Under the pieces are notes generated by a model. The model made no database searches and was not told the DNA's origin. It saw only the letters and a list, made by a program, of their open reading frames with translations. 64,000 bases of DNA from Paraburkholderia phenazinium. Its GTDB lineage: Bacteria > Pseudomonadota > Gammaproteobacteria > Burkholderiales > Burkholderiaceae. The stretch lies in contig NZ_FNCJ01000019.1 in NCBI RefSeq assembly GCF_900100735.1, positions 96,588 to 160,587 of the forward strand. Direction: 5' to 3'. The translations under genes and the position numbers were made by a program. Positions 24,188 to 34,300 of this stretch are shown here, one piece after another (position 1 is the first letter of the stretch; each line of letters opens with the position of its first letter).

Positions 24188-25687
24188 ATGCGTGCAAGCG
24201 TTTTATCAGACTGGCTGGCGCAGCGCCTCGACCGCGGCAACGGCCAGCCGGTCTACCGCCAGCTACATCGCTTGCTGCAGCAGGCCATCCTGTCGCGCGA
24301 ACTGCCGGCTGGCAGCAAGGTGCCGTCCTCGCGGCTGCTCGCCAATGAACTCGGGATCGCCCGCAATACCGTGACCCAGGTCTACGAGCAGCTCGCGCTC
24401 GAGGGCTACGTCACGTCCACCACCGGACGCGGCACCTTCGTGGCCGATAGCGCACCTGATGAAATCGTCGGCGCGCCCGACGCGGTTGCACCCGCCGCGG
24501 CGCCGCAGCCGCTGTCCGCGCGGCGGGCGTTGTCCACCCGCGGCGCGCGTCTGATTGCTGGGGCGGGGGTGTCGAAGCGGCAGTGGGGCGCTTTCATGCC
24601 GGGCGTGCCGGACGTCTCGAAGTTTCCGGCCCGAGTCTGGAGCCGCTTGCAGGCCAAGTACTGGCGCAGACTGCGCCCGGACCTGCTGACCTATGCGCCG
24701 GGCGGCGGCCTCGCATTGCTGCGGCATGCGCTTGCCGACTATCTGCGCACCTCACGTTCGGTACGCTGTACGCCTGAGCAGATCATCATCACGACCGGCA
24801 TTCACCAATCGGTCGATCTGGCCGTGCGCCTGCTATCCGATCCGGGCGACGTGATCTGGACTGAAGACCCGTGCTACTGGGGCGTGCGCAGCGTGCTGCA
24901 TGTCTCGGGGCTGCAATCGCGGCCGATCGCCGTCGACACCGAAGGGATCAACCCCTCGGCGGACGACCTCGCCCAGCCGCCGAAGCTGATGCTGGTCACG
25001 CCGTCGCATCAGTATCCGCTCGGCATGGTGATGAGCCTGGCGCGGCGGCGCATGTTGCTGGAATACGCGCGGCAGCATCAGTGCTGGATCATCGAAGACG
25101 ATTACGACAGCGAGTTCCGCTACGGTAGCCGCCCGCTGGCATCGTTGCAGGGGCTGGATACGGCTGGGCAGGTGATCTATGTCGGCAGTTTCGGCAAGAC
25201 GCTCTTTCCAGGGTTGCGGATCGGCTACCTGGTGGTGCCGGAAGCGCTGGCAGAGAGTTTCGCCACCGCCAGCGCCGAGTTGTATCGTGAGGGACAACTG
25301 TTGCAACAGGCCGTGCTCGCAGAGTTCATCGCGGAAGGGCATTTCACCTCGCACATTCGCAAGATGCGTACGCTCTACGGCCAACGACGTCAGACGGTAC
25401 TCGACGCGGCCGCACGCCGCTATGGTGACGCGATGCCGGCTGTGGGCGGCGATGCGGGGTTGCATCTGGTGATGCAACTGCCCGAAGGCGCGGACGACCG
25501 CGCAGTCGCGGCGGCGGCGCTGGAGCGCAATATCGTGGTGCGGGCGCTGTCGGGCTACTACGCGCAACCGGAGCAATCGCCGTCGGGTTTGTTGATCGGC
25601 TATGCCTGCGTGCCCGACGAGGAGATTGCGCCAGCGTTCAATACGCTTGCTGATGCGATAGATGCGACGTTGGTGCAGTTTGCATGA
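24188..25687 (+). CDS. gabR: MocR/GabR-family regulator of GABA catabolism
   Basis: A 499-residue fusion of a GntR winged helix (residues ~1-85: GQPVYRQLHRLLQQAIL, RLLANELGIARNTVTQVYEQ) and an aminotransferase-fold domain (~125-495). The PLP-binding region has IIEDDYDSEFRY and the Schiff-base Lys in VGSFGKTLFPGLRIGY. Such proteins sense GABA through PLP and activate gabT/gabD while repressing themselves; the divergent position beside gabT supports this. The start follows GTAGGAG. Length is normal. Confidence 0.92.
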   Translation: MRASVLSDWLAQRLDRGNGQPVYRQLHRLLQQAILSRELPAGSKVPSSRLLANELGIARNTVTQVYEQLALEGYVTSTTGRGTFVADSAPDEIVGAPDAVAPAAAPQPLSARRALSTRGARLIAGAGVSKRQWGAFMPGVPDVSKFPARVWSRLQAKYWRRLRPDLLTYAPGGGLALLRHALADYLRTSRSVRCTPEQIIITTGIHQSVDLAVRLLSDPGDVIWTEDPCYWGVRSVLHVSGLQSRPIAVDTEGINPSADDLAQPPKLMLVTPSHQYPLGMVMSLARRRMLLEYARQHQCWIIEDDYDSEFRYGSRPLASLQGLDTAGQVIYVGSFGKTLFPGLRIGYLVVPEALAESFATASAELYREGQLLQQAVLAEFIAEGHFTSHIRKMRTLYGQRRQTVLDAAARRYGDAMPAVGGDAGLHLVMQLPEGADDRAVAAAALERNIVVRALSGYYAQPEQSPSGLLIGYACVPDEEIAPAFNTLADAIDATLVQFA

Positions 25688-25820
25688 GGAAGTGGCAAAG
25701 CGCTTATCCAAACCACTACGTACGTCGCAGACGGGTTTGCTAGCGAGGCGCTGCGTGGCGAATTGAAGACGAAATTCGGCATGCAGCCAACGTCGCCATC
25801 GCCAACGCCGTCATCGCATG

Positions 25821-25848
25821 AGCCGCCGGCGCGATGACACCGGCGGCT
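25821..25848 (-). terminator. Hairpin after phnE
   Basis: A 9-bp perfect stem AGCCGCCGG / CCGGCGGCT with a 10-base loop, 12 bases beyond the phnE stop on the minus strand. No T-run, so its strength is uncertain. Confidence 0.45.
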
Positions 25849-25859
25849 TCAGCTCAATA

Positions 25860-26684
25860 TCAGATCACCTTCTCGCGCAGCCACGCAGAGACAAGATCAA
25901 TCGCTGTGACCACGACAATCACCATGATCAGCACCGCCGCGGTCGACGCATAATCGAACGAACGGATCGCCTCGTACAGCACCACGCCGATACCGCCTGC
26001 GCCGACCATGCCCACCACCATCGCCGAGCGCACGTTCGATTCGAAGCGATACAGCGCATACCAGATCCACAACGGCAACACTTGCGGCAACACGGCGTAG
26101 ATGATCTCGTCGAGACTGGTGGCGCCGGTCGCTCGAACGCCTTCCGCAGGACGCGGGTCGATCGCTTCGACCGCTTCGGCGAACAGCTTGGCGAGCACGC
26201 CGGTGGTATGCACCCATAACGCCAGCACGCCGGCGAATGGGCCAAGGCCGACCGCGACGATGAACAGCATCGCGAAGACCATTTCATTGATCGCGCGGCA
26301 CGCGTCCATCAAGCGGCGCACCGGTTGCACGACCCATTGCGGCGCCATGTTCCTTGCGCACATCAGCCCGCACGGCACGGCGCACACCAGCGACAGGGCC
26401 GTGCCCCACACCGCGACCGACAAGGTCACATACATTTCATGCAGGTACGTGCGCCATTCGGTGAAGTCCGGCGGGAAAAAATCCCTGGCGAACTGACCCA
26501 TGTTGCCGGCGTCCGACCACAGGTCGAACGGCCGCATATCCGCGCCGTGCCAGCCGACGCCGAGCACGGCAAAGACGGCGACCCAGCCGAGTAGCGACAG
26601 CCAGCTCCGTTTGGCGACGCCGCTATCCGCCAACGCGCTGGGTGCGAGCGTCGTGCTTTGCGGGCTCAGGTCGGCGGCGTTCAT
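25860..26684 (-). CDS. phnE: Phosphonate ABC transporter permease
   Basis: A 274-residue inner-membrane permease. Several membrane helices are visible (LSLLGWVAVFAVLGVGW, MFAMLFIVAVGLGPFAGVLAL without its first residue is also hydrophobic) and the coupling loop GVRATGATSLDEIIYAVLPQ contacts the ATPase. The C-terminal helix is AAVLIMVIVVVTAIDLVSAW. ATG 26684 overlaps the phnD stop by 4 bases (ATGA), giving translational coupling; sequence upstream in frame belongs to phnD. With PhnC and PhnD it forms a PhnCDE-type importer for phosphonates or phosphite. No C-P lyase genes are visible here. Confidence 0.9.
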   Translation of the reverse strand: MNAADLSPQSTTLAPSALADSGVAKRSWLSLLGWVAVFAVLGVGWHGADMRPFDLWSDAGNMGQFARDFFPPDFTEWRTYLHEMYVTLSVAVWGTALSLVCAVPCGLMCARNMAPQWVVQPVRRLMDACRAINEMVFAMLFIVAVGLGPFAGVLALWVHTTGVLAKLFAEAVEAIDPRPAEGVRATGATSLDEIIYAVLPQVLPLWIWYALYRFESNVRSAMVVGMVGAGGIGVVLYEAIRSFDYASTAAVLIMVIVVVTAIDLVSAWLREKVI

Positions 26685-27646
26685 GGCTTGGCGGTGGCGG
26701 TGTTCAAGGCGCTCAGCTTCGCGTCGAGTGCGGCGAGCTGGGTCTTGCGATCGTCGTCGGACAGATGCGTATCCGCCGCGATCTTCTGCTTTTGCTGGAA
26801 CAGCGCGATCTGTCGGATCGGCAACAACTGTGCGTCCGATGATGCGGTGAAGCCGTTGTACTCGGTGATCGCCGCCATTACGGCCTTTTCGTGCGGGTCG
26901 CTCTTGCCGTAGTTGAGGAAGAACGTGCGTACCTTGTCCTTGGTTGCCTGCGGCAGATCCTTGCGCCACACGAGCGGGTCCGACGCGATCAGCGGCGAGG
27001 TCCACAACACGCGCACCTGGGCGAACTTGTCCGGATGGTCCTTCTTCAGCGTGTCGAGCATCTCGGTGTTGTTGGTGGCGATGTCGATCTTGTTGTTCAC
27101 CACCGCCAGCAGGTTCGCTTCATGGCTCGACGGCAGCACCGCCTTGAACGAGGTGTTCACCGGCGCATTGTGCTTCGCGAACAGGTAATAGCCGGGAATC
27201 AGCGTGCCCGAGGTGGAGTTCGGGTCGCCGAAGCCGAGCGTGACATCCTTAGTATTCTTGAAGACGTCGTCGAGCGTCTTGAAGCGGCTGTTCACGTTGG
27301 TGATCAGCACCGACTTGTAGCCGGAGTCGCCGTTCGCATAGGTGATCTTGGCGAACACTTCGCCGTTGGCGCGGTCCACCGCTTCCATCGCCGAGGCATT
27401 GCCGAAGTAGCCTACCTGGACCTTGTTGAAGCGCATGGCTTCGATAATGCCCGCGTAGTCGGTCGCAAAGAAGGCTTTCACATGCAGGCCGGTTTGCTTG
27501 CTCATGTCGTCAATCAGCGGTTGCCAGCGTTGCGAGAGCACTGCGGACGAATCGGTCGAAATGATGCCGAGATTGAGGTCTTCGGCATGGGCGGCGACGC
27601 ACACAAGTGCAGCCGCGCCGGCGATCAGTGAGCGCAGGAGTTTCAT
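26681..27646 (-). CDS. phnD: Phosphonate ABC transporter binding protein
   Basis: A 321-residue periplasmic binding protein. The signal peptide ends at VAAHAEDL. PhnD/SsuA-type features: LGIISTDSSAVLSQRWQPL, VGYFGNASAMEA, the ligand loop GDPNSTSGTLIPGYYL and NTEMLDTLKK. It delivers phosphonate-type oxyanions to PhnE/PhnC. It lies 57 bases downstream of phnC and overlaps phnE. Confidence 0.93.
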   Translation of the reverse strand: MKLLRSLIAGAAALVCVAAHAEDLNLGIISTDSSAVLSQRWQPLIDDMSKQTGLHVKAFFATDYAGIIEAMRFNKVQVGYFGNASAMEAVDRANGEVFAKITYANGDSGYKSVLITNVNSRFKTLDDVFKNTKDVTLGFGDPNSTSGTLIPGYYLFAKHNAPVNTSFKAVLPSSHEANLLAVVNNKIDIATNNTEMLDTLKKDHPDKFAQVRVLWTSPLIASDPLVWRKDLPQATKDKVRTFFLNYGKSDPHEKAVMAAITEYNGFTASSDAQLLPIRQIALFQQKQKIAADTHLSDDDRKTQLAALDAKLSALNTATAKP

Positions 27647-27703
27647 CGAACTAATCCAGTTTACTAAAGAGAGAGCGGAAGGGGAACGGCAAGTGATCGG
27701 GTG

Positions 27704-28510
27704 TCAGGCGGCGAGTGCGGCTTCAACTTCGACGCCGTCCGCGAGCAGTTCGCGGACATCGTCGCCATAGAGCTGTTTCAACAGCGGCGCGGTGAGCGCA
27801 GCGGACGGGCCGTCGTAGACGATCCTGCCGCGGCGCAGCGCGATGGTGCGCGGGCAGTACTGCATTGCCATCTCCACCTGATGCAGCGAGACCAGCACGG
27901 TCAGGCCATGGTCGCGGTTGAGCGCGCGCAGCATCTCCATCACGCGGCGCGACGATTCCGGGTCGAGCGAGGCGATCGGTTCATCGGCGAGGACGATGCG
28001 GGCGCGCTGCACCAGTGCGCGGGCCAGTGCCGCGCGTTGCTGCTGTCCGCCGGAGAGCGTCGCAGCGCGCTCGCGCGCGTGTTCGGCAATGCCGACTTCG
28101 CCCAGCGCCGCTAGTGAGAGCGCGCGTTCGCTGCGCGGAAAGCGGCCGGTCAGGCGCCGCCACAACGGTAGCCGCGCCAGCGCGCCGATCAGCACGTTGG
28201 CCTCCACCGAGAGCCGGTTGACCAGATTGAACTGCTGGAACACGAAGCCGATATCGCGGCGAATCCGCCGTACTTCCCGCGCGAGCCGCCCATTCTGCTG
28301 GATCGGCCGGCCGAGAATCGCGATCTGCGACGGCTGTGGGTCGGAGACCGCGAAGCCTGCGATGTGGCGCAGCAGCGTCGATTTACCCGAGCCGGAAGCG
28401 CCGATCAGGGCGACCATCTCGCCTTGCCCGACGCGCAGATCGATTTCGTCGAGTGCCTTGCGGCCGTTAGCGAAGGTCTTGCTCAGGCGTTCGATGCGGA
28501 TTGCTTCCAT
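27704..28510 (-). CDS. phnC: Phosphonate ABC transporter ATPase
   Basis: A ~268-residue ABC ATPase: Walker A GASGSGKST, Q-loop FVFQQFNLV, signature LSGGQQQR, Walker B IVLADEPIASLD and switch His in VSLHQVEM. The order phnC-phnD-phnE on one strand is the standard phosphonate importer operon. ATG 28510 is given; an ATG at 28525 would add five residues and has GGAGG almost touching it. A GC-rich inverted repeat lies just upstream of the gene. Confidence 0.9.
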   Translation of the reverse strand: MEAIRIERLSKTFANGRKALDEIDLRVGQGEMVALIGASGSGKSTLLRHIAGFAVSDPQPSQIAILGRPIQQNGRLAREVRRIRRDIGFVFQQFNLVNRLSVEANVLIGALARLPLWRRLTGRFPRSERALSLAALGEVGIAEHARERAATLSGGQQQRAALARALVQRARIVLADEPIASLDPESSRRVMEMLRALNRDHGLTVLVSLHQVEMAMQYCPRTIALRRGRIVYDGPSAALTAPLLKQLYGDDVRELLADGVEVEAALAA

Positions 28511-28792
28511 ACGTATCCCGTCCATGCCTCCGGCACGCGCCGGAATGTGGGAGCCATTCTAGGAACGCTCTGTGACGGTTGAGTGAAGATATCTAAACGT
28601 CTATACGACTATATCTGTGCGGCAAATCGTCCCGGAACGAAAGGCCTTGTTCGAGCAGCGATATGTCAGCCATGTGACACTAGCTGCAGGGCGCGCACGG
28701 TGTCATCTAATATTGGCCGCGAACAGGCTATATTGCTGAAAACAGCGCGTGTGCCGTCCCCAATAACCTTGCAATTCACATTCGGCGTCGCC

Positions 28793-29827
28793 ATGCAGGC
28801 TCTCAGCTTTCTACCCGACAGCTTCGCGGAATACGAGGATCTCAAAACGATCCTCGACGCCGGCAGTGCAAGCTTCGAAGTCAACACGCTCTGCGAGGCG
28901 CACGTCCATGGCCGAACCTTTCCTGTCCTGACGGCGAGCATCGGGTCGAGCGATCCGCAGGCGCCGGCCATCGGGTTTTTCGGCGGCATTCACGGCCTCG
29001 AGCGCATCGGCACTCAACTCGTGCTCGACTACATGCGCTCGCTGCTGTCGCGCCTCGAATGGGACGAACTGCTGGTGCGGCAGTTGCAATCGATTCGTCT
29101 GATCTTTATGCCCATCTGCAATCCGGGGGGGATGTGGGCCGCCACACGTGCCAATCCGAACGGCGTGGACCTGATGCGCAACGCGCCGCAGGACGCCGAC
29201 GAACGGGTGCCTTTGCTGGCGGGCGGCCAGCGCCTCGGCGCCTGGCTGCCGTGGTATCGCGGACGGCGCGGCGCACCGATGGAGGTCGAAGCCGCCGCGC
29301 TTCTGAAGCTGGTGGAAACCGAACTGGCCTCGCGGCCGCTCAGCTTCGCGCTCGATTGTCACTCTGGTTACGGCTGGCGCGACAGCATCTGGTTTCCCTA
29401 TGCCCGCACGCGCAAGCTGATGCCGCATCTGCCGGAGATGTTCGTGCTGAAGTCGATGTTCGAGCGCGCCCATCCGCATCACGGCTACGCCTTCGAACCG
29501 CAGAGCCATCAATATCTGCTACACGGCGATCTATGGGACTGCGCGTACGACCGCGCGCCGTCTGAGCATGTGTTTCTGCCGATGACGCTCGAACTCGGCT
29601 CGTGGTTATGGATCAAGAAGAACCCGCGGCAACTGTTCTCGCGCCAGGGCATGTTCAATCCGGTCAAGGCGCACCGCACGGCGCGGGTGCTGCGGCGCCA
29701 CGCGAACCTGCTCGATTTCCTGACCCGCGCAGCGTTCGCCTCGCAGCGATGGTTGCCGCAGGGCAGCCGGCGCCAGCAATTGCTGCATAGCGCGATTCAA
29801 CACTGGTATCGGACGGCTGGCGCATGA
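28793..29827 (+). CDS. M14-type zinc carboxypeptidase-like protein
   Basis: A ~344-residue cytoplasmic protein without signal peptide. The zinc site of M14/AstE-like enzymes is visible: GGIHGLERIG (His 67, Glu 70) and the third ligand His in LDCHSGYGW; a catalytic Glu is likely in MTLELGSW. The substrate is unknown; candidates are peptide or acyl-amino-acid amide bonds. ATG 28793 is the first codon after which homology-like sequence begins. Its stop overlaps the next start (ATGA at 29824), so it is coupled to an alpha/beta hydrolase. It is divergent from phnCDE. Confidence 0.82.
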   Translation: MQALSFLPDSFAEYEDLKTILDAGSASFEVNTLCEAHVHGRTFPVLTASIGSSDPQAPAIGFFGGIHGLERIGTQLVLDYMRSLLSRLEWDELLVRQLQSIRLIFMPICNPGGMWAATRANPNGVDLMRNAPQDADERVPLLAGGQRLGAWLPWYRGRRGAPMEVEAAALLKLVETELASRPLSFALDCHSGYGWRDSIWFPYARTRKLMPHLPEMFVLKSMFERAHPHHGYAFEPQSHQYLLHGDLWDCAYDRAPSEHVFLPMTLELGSWLWIKKNPRQLFSRQGMFNPVKAHRTARVLRRHANLLDFLTRAAFASQRWLPQGSRRQQLLHSAIQHWYRTAGA

Positions 29828-30600
29828 GTACGTGGATCCTGTTGCGTGGACTCACGCGCGAAACGCGTCACTGGGGCCGCTTCCCGGCCATCCTGCATGA
29901 CGCTGTCAAGACCGACAGCCTGCTGCAGCTCGACCTGCCGGGCAACGGCGCGCTGATCGAGCAGCGTGCGCCGGGCGAGGTGGCCGCGATGGTCGGCTTC
30001 GTGCGGCTGGCGGTGGCGCAAAGCAGCGTGCCGGGGCCGTACCGGGTGCTGGCGATGTCGCTCGGTGGGATGGTGGCGACCGCGTGGGCGCAACAGTATC
30101 CCGACGAGATCGAACGGCTCGTGCTGATCAATACGAGCATGCGGCCGTTTAGCCGCATGACGGAGCGCCTGCGTCCCCAGGCGTGGCCGGGGCTGCTGCA
30201 GGTGGCGGCTGACTGGCGTAACGGCCGCGAAGCCGAGACGATCATCCACCGGCTGACCTGCAACAATCGCGAGGCGCTGGCGGACGATCTCGCGGTATGG
30301 AGTGCGATTCGCGAGAGTGCGCCGGTGAGCCGCGCCAATGCGCTGCGTCAGTTGTGGGCGGCGGCGCGTTTCAGTGCCGGCGCGGTGGTGCCGCGCTGCG
30401 CCACCTTGATTCTGTCGTCGGCGCATGACCGGTTGGTGAACCCGGTGTGTTCGGCGAAACTGGCGGCGGCGTGGGGCGCGGCGCATATGCAGCATCCCTG
30501 GGCCGGCCATGACTTGCCGCACGACGATCCGGTCTGGACCAGCGAGGCAGTCGGGGCATGGTTGCCGGAGGCTGCGGATGCGACGGGGAAGACGTTTTAA
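29824..30600 (+). CDS. Alpha/beta hydrolase
   Basis: A 258-residue hydrolase. The nucleophile elbow is AMSLGGMVA (Ser in G/A-x-S-x-G), with an acid in SSAHDRLVNP and a His in PWAGHDLPHDD, completing a plausible triad. The N-terminus (WILLRGLTRETRHWG) has the oxyanion-hole beta-3 region. It overlaps the upstream metallopeptidase gene by 4 bases, so the two products probably act on the same compound. The substrate is unknown. Confidence 0.87.
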   Translation: MSTWILLRGLTRETRHWGRFPAILHDAVKTDSLLQLDLPGNGALIEQRAPGEVAAMVGFVRLAVAQSSVPGPYRVLAMSLGGMVATAWAQQYPDEIERLVLINTSMRPFSRMTERLRPQAWPGLLQVAADWRNGREAETIIHRLTCNNREALADDLAVWSAIRESAPVSRANALRQLWAAARFSAGAVVPRCATLILSSAHDRLVNPVCSAKLAAAWGAAHMQHPWAGHDLPHDDPVWTSEAVGAWLPEAADATGKTF

Positions 30601-30617
30601 TATCAGGAGATCATCGC

Positions 30618-31175
30618 ATGTCGTTACGTTTTGCTTTGCACCTTACGCCGCGACGTCGGCTGGCCCGCGCTTTCACCAGCGTCTCACTCGTGCTTGCTTG
30701 CAGCGCCGTTTGCAGGAGTGCCGCGCTTGCACAAGCCGAGGTTCCCGCCGCACTCACACCAGGCGAAGCGACCCACGTGATCGCCGCGCTCAAGGCGAGC
30801 GGCACGCAGATCTACGTCTGCAAACGCGATTCGAACAATCAGTTGGCGTGGGTCTTCAAGGCGCCGAGCGCCGAACTGTATGACGCGTCGGGTCAACTGG
30901 TGGTCAGGCACGGTGCCGGACCTTCATGGGAGGCCAGCGACGGCAGCAAGATCACCGGCAAGGTGTTGCAGCAAGCGCCGAATACCGATCAGCCTGGCAG
31001 CATCCCGCTTCTGTTGCTGCAGGCAAGCAATGCCGGCGGCCCCGGCTTGCTCTCAGCGGTGCGCTACGTACAGCGGCTCGATACGCGCGGCGGCGTAGCG
31101 CCGAGCGGACCCTGTACTCAGGAAGGCCAGGAAGGGCGCAGCCCCTATCTGGCCGAGTATGTGTTTCTGGGCTGA
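30618..31175 (+). CDS. DUF3455-type secreted protein
   Basis: A 185-residue exported protein: signal peptide with Arg-rich n-region and core (SVSLVLACSAVCRSAALAQA). The mature domain contains YVCKRDSNNQLAWVFKAPSA, LYDASGQLVVRHGAGPSWEA and a C-terminal GGVAPSGPC, which fit the DUF3455 family of unknown function. AGGAG stands 8-9 bases before ATG 30618. It is 17 bases after the alpha/beta hydrolase gene and may share its transcript. Confidence 0.83.
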   Translation: MSLRFALHLTPRRRLARAFTSVSLVLACSAVCRSAALAQAEVPAALTPGEATHVIAALKASGTQIYVCKRDSNNQLAWVFKAPSAELYDASGQLVVRHGAGPSWEASDGSKITGKVLQQAPNTDQPGSIPLLLLQASNAGGPGLLSAVRYVQRLDTRGGVAPSGPCTQEGQEGRSPYLAEYVFLG

Positions 31176-31311
31176 GGCACGGCGTCCGGCTCAACACTTA
31201 GGCGTAAACCTCATCTGAAATTCGATGTGCGCACGCACATTGAATTTGAGCTATCAGGTGCATAATTCGTTCTCACGATGCAGTCGATTGCCGCCCTTTG
31301 TGGAGGACATC

Positions 31312-34300
31312 ATGCAAGCGAAGAACGAAGAATCCGTTGCGCATCTGCTGAACGACGTCGTCGAATTCGCGCGTGGGCGATTGCCGGAACCGACATTCGC
31401 CATCGTCGAACCTTTCCTGCGCCACTACTACGATTTCGTCGATTCCGACGATCTGCAAAGCCGCGCAATTGCCGACCTGTATGGCGCCGCGCTGGCGCAC
31501 TGGCAAACGGCACAGCGTTTCGTGCCCGGCAGCGAACGGTTGCGCGTCTATAACCCCATTCTCGAACAGCACGGCTGGCATTCCGATCATACGGTGATCG
31601 AGATCGTCAACGACGACATGCCGTTCCTGGTCGATTCGGTTTCGATGGCCGTCAACCGGCTCGGGCTTGCGCTCCATTCGGTCGTGCATCCGGTGTTTCG
31701 CATCTGGCGCGGCGCAGACGGCGGTATCGTGCGGGTCGGCCAGGGCGCTGAAGATGCGTCGGATACCCAGTCGCAACTAGCCTCCTTCATTCACTTCGAA
31801 GTGGACCGCTGCGGCGACGCCGCAAAGCTCGATGCGTTGAGGGACGATATCGCCAGAGTGTTAGGCGACGTGCGCGCCGCTGTGGAAGACTGGCCGAAGA
31901 TCGTCGAGATTGCGCGCAGCACCATCAAGGATATGAAGCTGCGCGAGACCAGCGTCGAAGGCACTGAGGCGCGTGCGTTCCTCGAATGGATGGTGGACAA
32001 CCACTTCACCTTTCTCGGCCAACGCGACTATGAACTCATCTCGCATGACGTCGGCTTCGGTTTGCGGGCGTTGCCGGATTCAGGCCTCGGCATTTTGCGC
32101 GAGACGCTGCGGCCAGTGGGCGCTGCCGATGTCACGCCGTTGCCGGCCGCTGCTGCGCAGATCATCCACGGCGCCTCGCCGATCTTCCTGACCAAGGCGA
32201 ACTCGCGCGCCACGGTGCACCGCCCCGGTTATCTCGACTATGTGGGCATCAAGCTGACTAGTGCCGACGGCAAGACCATCGGCGAGCGGCGGTTTATCGG
32301 CCTGTATACGTCGACCGCGTATTTCGTCTCGGCAGCGGAGATTCCGATTGTGCGGCGTAAATGCGCCAACATCGTGCGACGGGCCGGTTTTCTGCCGAAG
32401 GGGCATCTGGCGAAATCGCTGGTGACGGTGCTCGAAACCTATCCGCGCGACGAACTGTTTCAGGCTGAAGAAGACCAGCTCTACGATATCGCGCTCGGCG
32501 TGCTGCGACTGCAGGAGCATCAGCGCACGCGCCTGTTCGTGCGGCGCGACCGCTTCGACCGCTTTGTCTCGTGCCTCGTATTCGTGCCGCGCGACAAGTA
32601 CAACACCGATCTGCGGCGCCGCATTGCCAACCTGCTGACCGACGTGTTCAACGGCGCGAGCGTCGAGTTTACGCCCTTGTTGTCGGAGTCGACCCTCGCG
32701 CGGATTCATTTCGTCGTGCACGCCGAGCCGGGCGCGATGCCCGATGTGGACACCCGCGAACTCGAAGCGCGCCTCGTGCAGGTAACGCGCCGCTGGCAGG
32801 ACGATCTGGCCGATGCGCTGATCGACGCGTTCGGCGAGGAGCAGGGCAATCGCCTGCTCCAGCATTACGCCGATTCGTTTCCGGCCGGCTACCGTGACGA
32901 TTATCCGGCCCGCACGGCGGTGCGTGACATTGAGTTGATTGAGCGCTTGCAAGGTGGCGAGCGGATCGCGATGAACCTGTATCGCCCGATCGAATCCGGC
33001 CCGCGTGCGTTTCGCTTCAAGGTATACCGCGCTGGGCAGCCGATCGCCTTGTCGCGCAGCCTGCCGATGCTCGAACATCTCGGCGTGCGCGTCGACGAAG
33101 AGCGGCCCTATCTGATCGAGGCGCTCGACGCGAGTGCTGCGTGGGTCCACGACTTCGGACTCGAACTCGCTGACGACACCGAGTTCGATATCGAGCGCGT
33201 CAAGAACCTCTTCGAAGATGCGTTCGAGCAGGTCTGGACTGGCGAGATCGAAAGCGACGACTTCAATCGCCTGGTGCTGCGCGCCCAGCTTGCAGCGCGC
33301 GAGGTGACGATCTTGCGGGCCTACGCGAAGTATCTGCGGCAAGTCGGCTCGACCTTCAGCGACGCGTATATCGAGCGCGCGCTGACCGGCAATCCCACGA
33401 TTGCCCGCAAGCTCGTCGAACTGTTCGTGGCGCGCTTCGATCCGCTACTGGGCGACACGCGCGAGCCGCGCGTGGAATTGCTGCTCAAATGGATCGACAC
33501 CGCCCTCGATCAAGTGCCGAACCTCGATGAGGACCGCATCCTGCGGCAGTTCCTCGGCGTCATCAAGGCGACCGAGCGCACCAATTATTACCGGCTCGAT
33601 CACGAGGGCCGTCCCAAGCCCTACCTGTCGTTCAAGTTCAATCCGGCGCGCGTGCCGGGCTTGCCCGAGCCCAAGCCGATGTTCGAGATCTGGGTGTACT
33701 CGCCGCGCGTCGAAGGCGTGCACCTGCGGGGCGGGCGCGTGGCGCGCGGCGGCCTGCGCTGGTCGGACCGGCGCGAGGACTTCCGCACGGAAGTGCTTGG
33801 CCTGATGAAAGCGCAGATGGTCAAGAACGTGGTGATCGTGCCGGTCGGCTCGAAGGGCGGCTTCGTCGTGAAGAACCCGCCGCCCCCCGGCGACCGCGAA
33901 ACGTGGATGCGCGAGGGCATTGCCTGCTATCAGACCTTCCTGCGCGGCCTGCTCGATCTGACCGACAATCTTGCCGGCAGCGAGATCGTGCCGCCGCCCG
34001 ACGTGGTGCGGCACGACCCTGACGACCCGTATCTGGTGGTGGCAGCGGACAAGGGTACGGCGACGTTTTCCGACTACGCAAATGCGATTTCGCAGGAGTA
34101 CGGTTTCTGGCTTGACGATGCGTTCGCATCGGGCGGTTCGGTCGGCTACGACCACAAGAAGATGGCGATCACGGCGCGCGGCGCCTGGGAATCGGTGAAG
34201 CGGCATTTCCGCGAGATGGGTGTCGACACCCAGGCGACGGATTTCACGGTGGTGGGCATCGGCGATATGTCGGGTGACGTGTTCGGCAATGGCATGCTGC

